Shown piece by piece: positions 11,288 to 22,250 of a DNA stretch of 64,000 nucleotides. A program made the translations under genes and the position numbers. Source of the stretch: Vesta saturnalis (taxonomy: Eukaryota > Arthropoda > Insecta > Coleoptera > Lampyridae). The DNA lies in the NCBI GenBank assembly GCA_036346205.1, contig JARFJB010001965.1, positions 3,331,001-3,395,000 on the forward strand. The letters run 5' to 3'. Positions within the stretch are counted from its first letter, which is position 1. Each line of letters opens with the position of its first letter. The notes under the pieces were generated by a model. The model made no database searches and had not been told where the DNA came from. It worked only from the letters and a program-made list of their open reading frames with translations.

Positions 11288-12227
11288 GAGCCTAAAGGCC
11301 TGTGTGATTAACGTAAATTAATCAAAAGAACCTAATGGCGATTGACTACAATTTGATTACGTACACCTGGGCGTGGCATGTATTTGTATGCATGACCCAC
11401 TTCGACTTCAAATATTTTTTATTAATTTTTCTGTGCAGGAATTAGGATTCGCAGGATCGCTTACTTCACCAGATTTTATTTCAAGCTTGTTTTCAGTATT
11501 ACTACGTATAGGGTTGAGTAGGGGTGATGGTTGCAGTTACTAATTATTTAATTTGTGTTGGTTTAGATACGATAATAAATGATAAGGGTGAACGGTCAAT
11601 AAAAAGATTCATAATTGTAATTAAATATAATTTTAGTTGTACCACTTACATAATTATTAAGTTTATTAACCGCACCCATAGGATACATTATAAACGTTGC
11701 TCTATCAACGGTTTGATATTGAGTAGAAATTTTAACTCGCTGAGTGACTATCGATGCTCGTTATAAGTAATCCTTATTTCTGTACCTTCTTTTTCGACAC
11801 TTTTTAGCTTGCTCTAACTACAGAAACATTTCTTATATTATTTGCATGTTGACTTATTTATGTGTTTATAAATTTACCTGTTTATATGTTTTTGTTGGGG
11901 TGATTACTTAATCGTTCGTTTCTTTCTTTGCGTAGAGTCTGTTTTCTTGCTTGTTTTATATAAGTTTATTTGTTTGGTTGTGAGATCGCTTGTTTACTTG
12001 TTTGTGTGTTTGCATATGTGGTCAATATGTTGATAATTTAATATTTTTGCATCAATGTTTTTAACGAATGCGTTTAGTGCTGCAGTAGCTATGCATCCAT
12101 TTGTTTTTTAGCAAACATCGTATATTTTGATGCTGTAATATCTTTCTGCCAATTTTTTTTTAGTGGATAACGATTGAAAGTTGTCTGGAGTGATGTAAAA
12201 GTTGTTTTAATCCTGAATAAGAATTAC
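11288..12227. other. Intergenic, nothing recognised
   Basis: AT-rich. It probably starts with the LINE 3' untranslated region (AATTAATC-containing end near 11330). No gene seen. Confidence 0.4.
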
Positions 12228-12232
12228 GTGCC

Positions 12233-12468
12233 TGTTATCTTCTTTATTCCTACTTGATAGGTGTAGGAGAGCTTGGTCAGGAGGCTAAAACAATTATTAC
12301 TGCTAAAGGTTTTTAATAACTATTATGTTATTATATAAATATATTTTAAACCGGACGATGACGATCCATACACACCGATTCTAAGGGCGACAGTGATGAC
12401 ACGCTGCTCATGCTTAAGCATGACCGTAGTCAATGGCAGGGTTGCCACACTGATTAACATATATCACA
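12233..12468 (-). repeat. 3' LTR of the gypsy element
   Basis: 236 bp. Pairs with 16784-17016. On the minus strand it begins TGTGATATATG and ends GATAACA. Confidence 0.92.
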
Positions 12469-12892
12469 CGCCCCTTCTTAAGTAAAAGGTATCATCACAC
12501 TATTAAAGTTAAACATAATCAAAAATTATTACAATACAGCAACTTATAAATATAAATGACAGCATAACTATGACAAAGTTATAACATAAGTAACATCTTA
12601 TTAAATAGAATTTGTACTTTTAACTTATAAGTTAAGCTTAGAAGGGAGTTTTATCACACGACCACTTCTATGTAATAATAACATTCTCAGCACTTTCAAG
12701 TTTAGGTATGGACATATTTTGTGGTTTAATACTTCAGGATTATAATTTAGATTTTTTGACATTGCCTCACTATTAAAAGTAACTTTATTATAGGGTTGTA
12801 TTAAAATGCTTATTTCTTCTATAGTTTGTATCATTTATTTGAACAATATAATCAAGAGCATTATTTTTTGAGACAATAATACCCGGTTTCCA

Positions 12893-15800
12893 CTACCGGG
12901 CTTTTTGTTGTACTAATACATCTTGCCCCTCCTTAAAATTTTGACGTTTTTTAACATTTTTATTATAATATATTTTTTGTTTATTTTGATTTTCTTTTAA
13001 CTTTGCTTGTATACCTTGTAAAGGATATACAGGTTTTAACAGGTCTGAGCTTACAGGTAAGTTAGTTCGAAGATTTCTTCCCATAAGCAATACACAAGGA
13101 GCTGGTAGATTTTGCTTAGGAGTTGTATTATAACTCAGAATAGTTAAGAATGGATCTTTATGATCCCGAACAGCCTTAATAAACAACCCTTTAACTGTTT
13201 GTATCATTCTTTCAATCATACCATTGCTCTGTGCATAATGAGGGCTGGAAGTAGATAAATTTATAAAATATTTTTTAGCAAAACTTTGAAATTCACGGCT
13301 ATCGAAAGGAGGACCATTGTCGGAAAATATTTCCTGTGGAAGACCATATAACTCAAAAACATTTTTTAATTCCTGAATTACACTAGCGGCATTTTTACTG
13401 GATAATTTATTAACTATAGTAAATTTACTATAATAATCTATAATCACTAAGAAATTTAATCCATCAACATACATAAAATCAATGCCAATTTTTTGCCAAG
13501 GCAAAGAAGGAATCTGATGGGGAGTCAAGGGCTCCTTTTGATTAGACTTTCCATACATTTGACATGTGGGACAATTTATAACTAATTTTTCAACATCCGC
13601 TAAAATACCAGGATAATAAATAGTTTGTTGTACTTTCTTTTTACAAGATACAACACCTTTATGTGATTGATGAATCAATTCCAAAAATTCTTGCTTCAAA
13701 GACTCAGGGATTATAAGTCTTTTATTATAGAACAAAGCATTTTTATGGAGAAAAATTTCATTTCGGATACTCCAAAATATCTTAACACAGGATGAGACAT
13801 TACTCTTATGACGAGGCCATCCATACATAACATAATACTTTATTTCTTGTAGAGTTGGATCTTTGTCAATTTCGCTTTCTAACCTGGCTGCATTTTCTTT
13901 TGAAGTAGATACAACCGCAAATATTTGAAGATTAGACTCTAAATATTCTGTATTAACTATATCACTAGAAGGATCACGACTCAATGTATCCGGGATTTTC
14001 ATCTCCCCACCAGGAACATAGACAAGATTGAACCTATATCTTAAGAGTCGTAAAGTGAGTCTTTGTAAGCGAGGAGACATGGCGTCCAATGGTTTTTTGA
14101 GAAGACCAGCCAAAGGTCGATGATCCGAATGGATTTCAAAGATGTTACCATAGAGATAATAATGAAAACGTTTACACCCGAACACAATGGCAAGAAGTTA
14201 TTTTTTGATGTGATTATATTTTTGTTGAGTGGGTGTTAACGACACTGAAGCAAATTCTATAGGTTTATTTTCCTGTAAAATTACAGCTCCTAGTCCAAAC
14301 GGACTAGCATCAATAGCTAAAACAGTTTTCTTACTAATATCAAAATAAGACAGGGTAGTTGTAGAAGAGACGCATTCTTTAAGCTGCTGAAAACAAGTAT
14401 CCTCGGTAGCAGTCCATTGCCACTCGACTTTTTCACTCAACAACATTCTAAGAGTACTACTTTTCTGAGATAAGTTAGGTATAAATTTAGACAAATAAAC
14501 AATCATACCAAGAAAACGTTGTAAATCTTTTTTATTGTTAGGAGACGACATATCTCTAATAGCTTGTGTTTTAACAGAGTCAGGAGAGATACCTTGACCA
14601 AGAAATTTTATTACATTCACACAAAATTGTGATTTTTCCAAGTTTAAGGTTAAACCACTATTTTTTATTTTAAATAGTACCTTATTTAACTTGGAATTAT
14701 GTTCCTCTAATGTTCGTCCAAAAACGAGGATATCATCAAAGTAACAGATTACTTTAGGAAGATCACCTACTAGATTAATAATAAATCTTTGGAAAATTTC
14801 TGGAGCTGAAGTCAAACCATAGAGTAGTCATAAATACCTATATCTCCCAAATGGAGTATTAATGATACATAAAAGAGAACTTTCGTAGGTAAGGGGAATT
14901 TCCAAAAAAAGCAGAGGATGCATCTAAAAGTGTAAAGTATTTATCACCACTAAGTTCAGAAAATAAGCTTTCACAAGTCGGTATTTGAAATAATTCTCTC
15001 TTAATATATTTATTTAAATTTCTAGTGTCCATACATATTCGTATGTCACCATTGCTTTAGGTACTACCACAATGGGATTAACCCAATCTGTCGATTCATT
15101 CACAGGGATAATTATATTTTCAGACACCATCTTGTCTAATTTTTTTTTGACTTTGCTTTTAAGAGCTATTGGCAATTTTCTACAAGCAGATACAAGTGGT
15201 ACTGCATCATCACACAAAGTAATTGAACATTCTTCTTTAATTTTACCAATACCAGAAAATACTAAAATGTTATTATCCAAAATATTTTGTAAAGCATCTC
15301 TTGACTTAAAGTCAAAATTGTTAACTACATTTACATTTTGCTTATCAGGTACAATATTTAACTGTTTACAAGAACTAAGTCCTATTAAAGATTTTTGTGA
15401 ATATTCATTTAGAATGTAGAACGGAAACTTTTTCTTAACATTATTAAATTCAGAAAACAAAAAGATCTCACCTAATATATCTAATATATGTCCTGAATAT
15501 GACAAAAGTTTGGATTTCACAGGAGAAAGTTCACTAAGACTAATATTTAGAGATTCAAAATCTTTTCGGTTTAAGATATTTACAGAACTTCCTGTATCAA
15601 TTTTTACATTTAACAACATATTATTTATTCTAATATTTTCTAACCATTCAACTGAACCTACAATATTGTCAGTAATTGACCAAGTAACAAAAGTATCAAA
15701 ATTATCATTACTTTGAGAACTGTCACCTTGAAACTGTTCATTTTGTATACAATTTTCTGAAATTTCATATACATTTTTATTAATACATAATTTACGATAA

Positions 15801-16198
15801 TGTCCACGTCGACGACACAAAGTACAAATACGATTGAATGCTGGACATTTATTTTTGACATGATTGAGACCACATTTATTACAAGAATAACTTGAGTTAC
15901 CTGCATCACTGGACATTTTACCTGCCGCCCTGGAGTTACATGCTTCATTATAGGATTTATGACCATATCCTTGCCTCGATTGATGAAAAGGAATGCCTGA
16001 CTTACCATATTTATTTGTCTCACATTTATTCTTATCGCTTTTAATAGCATTGACGCTAATAGCTTCTTTAACTATTTGTTTTTGGGCTGCGACACTATTC
16101 TCCATTGATTGACAGATATATATGGCTTCTTGTAGTTCTAGATCTCTACATTGTAGCAATTTTTCTTGTATTCTTGGGTCAAGTACACCTAGTATCAA
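12893..16198 (-). pseudogene. pol: Gag-Pol polyprotein: zinc knuckles, protease, RT, RNase H, integrase
   Basis: One frame covers nearly all of Pol, with few breaks. Two zinc knuckles are visible (CNKCGLNHVKNKC and CTLCRRRGHYRKLC), then protease KIDTGSSVN (near 15600), RT with LLDASSAF and the catalytic YFDD (about 14740), RNase H (AIDASPFGLGAV and HSDHRPL), and integrase with an HHCC finger (HQSHK then CPTCQ) and D,D,E residues in GIDFMY, FSDNGPPF and NGMIERM. Breaks: two opposite frameshifts around 15060 and 14900 in the RT, and a stop at about 14195 replacing a codon in front of LLAIVFGCKRF. The stop and frameshifts leave all domains otherwise intact. The organisation resembles the K02A2.6-type gypsy lineage. 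Confidence 0.9.
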
Positions 16199-16599
16199 AG
16201 TATCAAAATATCTTTTTGTTGAAATTCACATATTGAAGCCAACTGACGGAGCGCAACAACAAACTGATCAATAGTTTCATCACCAAGTTGACCTCTCTTG
16301 AAAAACTTATAGTGCTCATACACTAGATTTTTTAGTGGATTACAATATTTTTCGAATTTAGTCAATATTGTACTTAACTGTAATTTATTTTCAGGTTCAC
16401 CATACTCGAAGGTGTTATAAATTCGTATTGCTTCATCACCCAGTAAGTTTAATAAAATAGCAATTTTTACATCGTCTGATTTATTACACTTACCACTTGC
16501 CAAAAGGTAAAGTTCGAATTTTTGCTTCCAAAGCCGCCATTTTTCACTAAGATTTCCACTATGCAATTCTAAGGTTTTTGGTATATTGCACGAATCCAT
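16195..16599 (-). CDS. gag: Gag, N-terminal part (gypsy element)
   Basis: A 134-residue open frame starting MDSCNIPKTLELHSG. It has the capsid-type core seen in Ty3/gypsy Gag (WRLWKQKFELYLLASG, then ALLGDEA-like ILLNLLGDEAIRIYNTF and FVVALRQLASICEF). The frame runs into the next one (12893-16198) through a small frameshift at about 16195. I cannot tell whether that shift is programmed or a mutation. The start was chosen because it is the first ATG after the 5' LTR leader. Confidence 0.75.
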   Translation of the reverse strand: MDSCNIPKTLELHSGNLSEKWRLWKQKFELYLLASGKCNKSDDVKIAILLNLLGDEAIRIYNTFEYGEPENKLQLSTILTKFEKYCNPLKNLVYEHYKFFKRGQLGDETIDQFVVALRQLASICEFQQKDILIL

Positions 16600-16783
16600 T
16601 TTACAGCTAATATTTTTAGTAGGTACACTTGAGGAAAACCAGCACTAATTATAGCAAAGATACTTTTTAATTGCAGTATCACCTCCTAGTACACAGATAG
16701 TTAGCTATTTTTCTGAACACGCTTTTGTTTGCCGGTCCAACAATCACAATAACAAAACCTTTAACACGATTTTTATCGCTGCC

Positions 16784-17016
16784 ACTTATCCTCTTTATTT
16801 GTACTTGATAGGTGTAGGAGAGCTTGGTCAGGAGGCTGAAACAATTATTACTGCTAAAGGTTTAATTATTTAATTTATTATATAAATGTATTTTAAACCG
16901 GACGATGACGATGCATACACACAGATTCCAAGGTCGACAGTGATGACACGCTGCTCATGACTTAAGCATGACCGTAGGCAATGGCAGTGTTGCCACACTG
17001 ACCAACATATATCACA
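16784..17016 (-). repeat. 5' LTR of the gypsy element
   Basis: 233 bp. The inner end reads GATAAGT instead of GATAACA, so the last two LTR bases are altered or overlap the primer-binding site. Confidence 0.92.
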
Positions 17017-17021
17017 GTGCC

Positions 17022-17568
17022 GATGAGACATAGTGGGGAATAAACATGCATGTTAATTTCGATATTTAATTTTTTGGCGGATTCTAAATATAAGTTGTTA
17101 ACTGTGAGATCCTATGACTATCAAGAATCCGTATTAAAGAACTTCAAAATACACCAATCGAAAAAAAACACGCCGCGCCGCCGAATACATGTCTCAGGCA
17201 AATCAAGGCAACACCGCAAACCCATGGTAGAACATGGACTCCAGGTGACCCTGAGCGCACGCCTGCGCATCCACTGGTAAAAAATGTCCTTTATGAGATG
17301 CTGTGCTACTAATGACTACAAATTACTTTTGTGCTTCAAAGACTGAAAACTTATCTCTACCACTACTGTTAATGTTTGAACCGCTGAAATACATAAGAAT
17401 CGAAACTAGATGAAGAATAATTTATGTTGAAAATGGCATACCTTGTCTTCATTTCTTAAAACTCACGTTACTTTTTACTGTAGATAGAATTTCTGAAAAA
17501 TAATACAAAAATGATAGTAGACACTTTCTATTCCCTGAATGTAAATGAATATCAATTAATTTAAAGTA

Positions 17569-17619
<51 letters not shown>

Positions 17620-18458
17620 TGATAGCATGTGATAGAAGACAAAACGTACTACTTCTGGAATTTTTCAAGTCATTGATAGCAAATTCGTTATAAATGATAA
17701 CTGGATGAGACCACTTCAGTATTATCGCTGTAGATATTTACAACTGATACTTGATATTGTGGATGATTAAAATAGTACGTTAACTTAGCAAGAAGATTTT
17801 CAAAATTATTCATTAAGAATATCATGCTTTTGAGGTAGTATTTACTCATGATCTTTTTGCAAACTAGTATGTAGACCACTAGAGCTAGTAAAAAGGCTTT
17901 TTATTCACAATATTCGGCCTTTGTTTGATCTAAATTAGGGTATGGTCCTATTATTGTAAGTTTCTAGTAGGTTAAAGAGTTGTAAATTTGGTTAATATTG
18001 ATTGTCAATCCTTTTTTTTCTTTTCTTATTCTTATGAGAACTTCTGAAATGTAATAATTCACAGATTTGCCGCAACCCTGAGACACATTTTTGTTAAAAT
18101 ACAAACTTTCTAATATCTATATAGCTTGACAATACGCATGTAAATTAAGAAAAATCTCACAGATAGTAGGTTTTAGCTTTTCATACAATAGAGACCCTTA
18201 AAGAAGGGATACACTTGTGAAATTAGTGAGTCACCGAGATTTGACTCGGATGAGATGTACGAAACATTTTATCGTGTACAAATTTGTGTAAAACGAAGAT
18301 ATTTTTTATTCAAACATATTCATGTTTAGCAGTATTCATTGCATTATCATACAATTTTTTTTTTTGTTATATTAGTACATGAAGTGCATTTGAGTTATTA
18401 GAATGATATTTAATTACAGCATTATTTAATTGCAGACGAATTACATCAACGAACAACA
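17022..18458. other. Intergenic with no recognised gene
   Basis: No convincing coding region. Contains the microsatellite at 17573-17617. The segment just before 18459 may hold the LTR or leader of the BEL element that follows, but I could not find a matching partner LTR. Confidence 0.4.
17573..17617. repeat. (TA)n microsatellite
   Basis: Uninterrupted TA run of about 45 bp. One of at least seven long (TA)n tracts in the window. Confidence 0.95.
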
Positions 18459-19620
18459 ATGTCGCGAAAAGATAAATCGAGCAGCACAATTGTGAGATTA
18501 AAATATTGGTCATTCGAGCTTCAATCAAAATTGCGTTATTTCACATATAAAGCCACGCCAAGCCAAGCAGACAACTTCCGGTAACCGGTTTAGAAGTTTA
18601 CATAGTCTTGTTTTGTATTACAATGATGGAAGCCTAAAAATTCTCACTGGAAAAAGGGGCCAAAGGTTCAACTAACGCGATTTGTGGGAACATTTTCATT
18701 AAGAAACAATATAATTGAATTAAAAAAGCGTTTGAAAAAACTTGAACTAACTTATAATACATTTGATACATGATTTAAAAAAAACGCGAAAGTTTTGAAT
18801 CAGAGTATTTTTAATGTAATTGCTAGCGCTGAAGCCATTATTCAACAAAGTGAAACACAAACCATCTTAAGTAATACACAAAACAATTGCGGCGAGAATC
18901 AATAAAATTTTTAAAACAATTTTTTAACCGCCTTAGATCCTTAAAAAACTTGGGCGAGCCTGTTGATTCGATCCTGATTTATTTATTATCAACCAAATTA
19001 GATGGTAAAAGTAAAAGGGAATGGGAACTTTCTCTAAAACAAAATCAAATGCTCGTGTTACAAGAATTTTCAGCGTTTTTAAACACGCAGTGTCATTTTT
19101 TATAAACGATAGGTGGAAGTAATACACGTACTAATATTTCGAATAACGCGAGAATTTTGGAATTTCAAACCTTCTCGCAATACCTAACAGTGATTTAACT
19201 ACTCACCAGATTAAATGTCATTTTTGTAAGGAAAATTATTGCAAAAAAAATTTAGGCCTGTCAAACTTAGCCAGCTTAAACGAAGTAAAGAAAACGAATT
19301 TGTGAATTAATTGCTTGCATTCCAATAAGCTCAATCAAGATTGCTTCGAAATTATGTTCGCAGATCATAAGTGAAACAAGACAATAAACTTAAGACGATT
19401 ATAAATTAGGAACCAAACCAGGCTCAAATTGCATTAATAGTGGCATCAATAATATAAAAGAGCCCAGTACAAATAATCATTATAGGGGGCGTAACAAATC
19501 GTTGGTAATTTTAGCTGCAGCACAAATTTATATACACGATGGCAAAAATAAGGCAACTCAATGTAGATGTCTCTTAGATGGGGGGTTACAGAGCAACATC
19601 GGAATTAAAGCTGCATTTAC
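18459..19620 (+). pseudogene. BEL/Pao gag and start of protease (segment 1)
   Basis: Begins at the ATG at 18459 (MSRKDKSSSTIVRLKYW). A leader with many breaks follows, then the BEL/Pao Gag signature KFLKQFFNRLRSLKNLGEP with ILIYLLSTKLDGKSKREWE (18899-19040). Cysteine-containing pieces around 19215-19330 may be the zinc knuckle. The protease begins with ILAAAQIYIHDG-like sequence and CRCLLDGG (around 19520-19590). The reading is cut at about 19620 by the Harbinger insertion and resumes at 24064. There are many frameshifts. Confidence 0.7.
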
Positions 19621-19717
19621 TTGCCTCGAGTAAACTTGAGTCAAGTAACTTGACTCCTGTTTCAGGGTTTACACTACATTCAGGTAAAAAGAACGATTTT
19701 TGTAAGCTTAAATTCAA

Positions 19718-20218
19718 GTGGAGCACTTAAATGAGTGTTTGGTAGTGAAAATGGCGACCTCTCCTGATGCAGCTGATACTATCCGTAAAATTGGTTCAGT
19801 GTTAGTACGAATAATAAATGGCACAACACAAAATGTAGTGAGAAAAATTCAAAGAAGAAGAGGAAGCATATGGGTAAGGAATTGGATTCGTCGTCGATCA
19901 CAACTTGGGGCTTCCGATACCTTATTCAGAGAATTAGCTTTACAGGACCTGAATTTATTTAAAAACCACCTCAGAATGACACCCACCAAATTTGATGAGC
20001 TATTGTCTTTTGTTGAAGTAAAGATTAAAAAACAAGATACAATGTTAAGGGAAGTGATACCGGTATAGACTAAACTGGAAATAACCCTTAGATATTTAGT
20101 TACTGGTAATAGCTTGGCTTCTCTGCAGTACCTATACAGAGTGCCAAAATGTACAATTATCAAATTCATACCTGAAGTTTTGGCAGCAGTTCATGAAGTA
20201 CTTGAAGAGTTTATAAAG
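19718..20218 (+). pseudogene. Harbinger transposase, exon 1
   Basis: N-terminal half of the HARBI1-like transposase. Frame from the ATG at 19718: ASDTLFRELALQDLNLFKNHLRMTP, then FDELLSFVEVKIKKQDT and, after one in-frame TAG (20066-20068), LEITLRYLVTGNSLASLQYLYRVPK. The final residues, EVLEEFIK, are followed by a splice-donor-like GTAAAC at 20219. In insect HARBI1-like proteins these words directly precede the PTTEEEW motif found at the start of exon 2, so an intron from 20219 to about 22250 is inferred. The single nonsense codon makes the copy defective. Confidence 0.75.
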
Positions 20219-20289
20219 GTAAACTAAAGACAGTATATTTGTAAGGTTTATTATAAAAAGAACTTTTTACTGTTACAAGTAAGATATTA

Positions 20290-20700
20290 ATTAATATTTA
20301 AATAGTTTCATGATCATCAGTGTTGCTGCTAATAGAGTTTCTGTGAATGAATCCATTCCTCATTACTACTACCAGAATCAGTGGTAATTATGAATATTAC
20401 TGGTAGCAGTGCTGTTGAACTCTGTACTTATTTTGTTTCAATGATTCAATTCTTTTATCTATCAGAATTTTTTGGATTGCATTTTGTGTTTTAGAGAATT
20501 TATAGGATTCAATAACCTCAGTTGGGCTGTTACATATTATCCAAAAAGAGAAAGTTCATCATCAGCCTGTTTAATACACTGTTGTCAATTGGCCTAACAG
20601 TTTGTGATATATCATGTAGTTGCTGAACAACATTTTCAACGATTTGTAGTTCTGATCGGTTAAACTTTTTTGAGCGGAGAGACTGCATTCCAGGTGCCTC
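20290..20700 (-). pseudogene. BESS-domain exon of the Harbinger accessory protein
   Basis: Minus-strand coding remnant. ENVVQQLHDISQTVRPIDN is followed by a frameshift to ADDELSLFG and YVTAQLR (20540-20567), and then, after another shift, NAIQKILIDKRIESLK (20446-20486). The order D-E-L-x-x-F, V-A-x-x-L-R, IQKIL matches the BESS motif that ends MADF/BESS proteins. These are the second protein encoded by Harbinger elements and bring the transposase to DNA. Its N-terminal MADF exon is at 23400-23764. The exon lies within the intron of the transposase gene. Its upstream edge is cut by the Penelope insertion at about 20717. Confidence 0.55.
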
Positions 20701-20718
20701 ACATTTCGAGATTTTTTC

Positions 20719-20909
20719 ATGGCACTAACTATCATAAGGGACAAGCTGGAAAAGGATGAAAAGTTAGACGAACGCACGCAACTCTCGGTAAACACTATAA
20801 TGGAACTTCTGATAATATGCATTAGAACTACATATTTCCAGGTAGAAGACAAATTCTACCAACAAGAATTTGGGATGGCGATGGGTGCCACGCTGTCACC
20901 CATAGTGAG

Positions 20910-20961
<52 letters not shown>

Positions 20962-21840
20962 GAATTTGAGACCAAGCGATATCCGAATTCACAGAGAAAC
21001 CAAGGATGTGGCTTAGATACGTGGACGATACTTTCGTAGTTTGGCAATTCCTAGATCATCTAAATAGCCGCGCACCCTCCATAAAATTCACAATGGAATT
21101 GGAGTCGGAACAAAAACTGCCATTTCTGTATGTACCTGTACACAGGAATGACAACACTTTCACGACAAGTGTATACAGGAAACCTACCCACACGGGGAGG
21201 TACCTACACTACAACTCCAATAACCGCAAAAACGTGAAGTTAGGCATGGCAAAATGATTGTACGATAGAGTAAAAACAATATGCTCAAAACAAGAGGACC
21301 TGAACAAAGAAAAAGAAAATATCGCTAGAACACTCAAATAAAATGGCTACCCCGATCTAACACCTAACCTAAACAGGGAAAGGGTAACCGAAAAATAAGA
21401 ACCTAAATATACAGCGATAATACCATATATACAAGGTACCTCAGACAAAATACGAAGGATAGGCAGCAAATACAAGATACGCACTGTCTTCAAATCGACC
21501 AGAACGCTCAGGGGAATACTCACCAAAACCAAACCATACAATGAAGATCAGAATTCTAAGAATTGTGTGTACAACCTACCATGCGAACGCGGCAGAGAGA
21601 GCAGTAGACCACTCAAAGTAAGAACATAAGAACAACGTCCGCATGGGCGAATCTGAAAGATCAAGAATCGCCGAACTTGACTGGAACGAAGACCACCGTG
21701 TCCAATGGGATAACATACAGATAGTGGCAAAAGACGAGAACACGACTCGTCGAAAACTTAAAGAAGCCACATACTAGCAGAAAATCCAATAAGCCAAGCT
21801 AGTGTAGAAATGAAACCCATATGAATTCCAATAATGCGCG
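20719..21840 (+). pseudogene. Penelope-like RT and damaged GIY-YIG endonuclease (copy A)
   Basis: RT motifs in order: KFYQQEFGMAMGATLSPIVS, an (AT)n run read as alternating Ile-Tyr, then after a frameshift WLRYVDDTFVVW (catalytic YVDD near 21010), KFTMELESE, PFLYVPVHR and FTTSVYRKPTHTGRY. The second half (21347-21840) corresponds to the linker and GIY-YIG nuclease of copy B. However, the segment that carries the CGKAYIG motif in copy B is deleted here (about 21590), removing the nuclease core. The product would have had reverse transcriptase plus site-nicking activity. Confidence 0.8.
20911..20956. repeat. (TA)n tract inside Penelope RT coding sequence, copy A
   Basis: About 46 bp of TA exactly where the unexpanded copy at 53448-53460 has a short ATATATAT. 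The same position is expanded in copy B (54207-54252). Confidence 0.95.
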
Positions 21841-21919
21841 AAGAACTTAAACGCAATACACCTGCGCAATAAGTTATGGCGCAACATGCGCAAGAAACTT
21901 CTGCGCAACCACGAAAAAG

Positions 21920-21964
<45 letters not shown>
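21920..21964. repeat. (TA)n microsatellite in Penelope 3' region, copy A
   Basis: About 45 bp. At the equivalent place copy B has only short AT-rich words (55018-55048). Confidence 0.95.
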
Positions 21965-21966
<2 letters not shown>

Positions 21967-21983
21967 TTCTAACAAATTAACTA

Positions 21984-22051
21984 ACTCAGTGGCTCAGCGG
22001 TAAAGGTGTCAGACTAGTAAGTGAAACGTACCCAGTTCGAATCTGAGAGTA
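21984..22051 (+). promoter_or_regulatory. tRNA-like pol III promoter segment, Penelope copy A
   Basis: Contains TGGCTCAGCGGTAAAGG, a good box A, and AGTTCGAATCT about 30 bp further on, a good box B. The spacing is that of a tRNA gene, and CTCAG and CTGAG ends could pair as an acceptor stem. The anticodon stem is poor, so this is not a working tRNA. The same segment lies in the same place in copy B (55054-55124). Confidence 0.6.
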
Positions 22052-22094
22052 GTCAAGTACTTGGGAAAAAATTATATATAACATATTAATTCGA

Positions 22095-22166
22095 CTCAAG
22101 TGCGAAAACAGTCCTTCTCAAGACTAAGCCTGATGACGCAAGCAGAGTCCGCTTTCGAAACGTCGC
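22095..22166 (+). ncRNA. Hammerhead-ribozyme-like core, Penelope copy A
   Basis: Contains CTGATGA (22130-22136) and GAAAC (22157-22161), the two invariant parts of a hammerhead core, separated by a segment with a short AAGC/GCTT stem. Upstream AGTCCT..AGGACT (in copy B; one mismatch here) forms a possible stem I. I could not find a clean cleavage-site strand, so activity is doubtful. Hammerhead motifs in Penelope-like elements are established. Confidence 0.4.
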
Positions 22167-22250
22167 TCGCGCTCCAAAAGCAAAAACTGTGGAAATACGC
22201 CAATCAACTCCACTAATAAGAAAAATTGCTGCAATTTAATTTTTTTAATT

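Larger units (their letters stand above)
12233..17016 (-). mobile_element. Ty3/gypsy LTR retrotransposon with both LTRs
   Basis: Structurally complete element on the minus strand, 4,784 bp. LTRs are at 16784-17016 (5') and 12233-12468 (3'), flanked by the same five bases GTGCC at 12228-12232 and 17017-17021 (plus strand), an exact target duplication. Each LTR has TG/CA ends on its outer side. A primer-binding-like TGGCAGCG follows the 5' LTR (minus strand, at 16784), and a purine tract AAGAAGGGGCG precedes the 3' LTR. Inside are gag, zinc knuckles, protease, RT, RNase H and integrase in Ty3/gypsy order. There is no envelope gene. The LTR copies differ at about a tenth of positions by eye, so the insertion is not recent. 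Confidence 0.95.
20717..22225 (+). mobile_element. Penelope-like element, copy A (5'-truncated)
   Basis: Starts in the middle of the reverse transcriptase and runs to a conserved 3' region. It matches copy B (53691-55278) from GGCACTAACTATC onward. The order is: RT (20719-21256), GIY-YIG region (21560-21840), (TA)n (21920-21964), tRNA-like segment, hammerhead-like core, and an end near CCACTAATA (about 22220). The 5' truncation is usual for target-primed insertion. Confidence 0.85.

Noticed and set aside
15072..15419. Plus-strand frame of 115 residues
   Set aside because: It is the antisense shadow of the gypsy RT/protease region on the minus strand.
21990..22050. A functional tRNA gene (Thr-like anticodon AGT)
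   Set aside because: The anticodon stem does not pair, the acceptor is short, and it occurs at the same place in two Penelope copies; treated as a tRNA-like promoter module.
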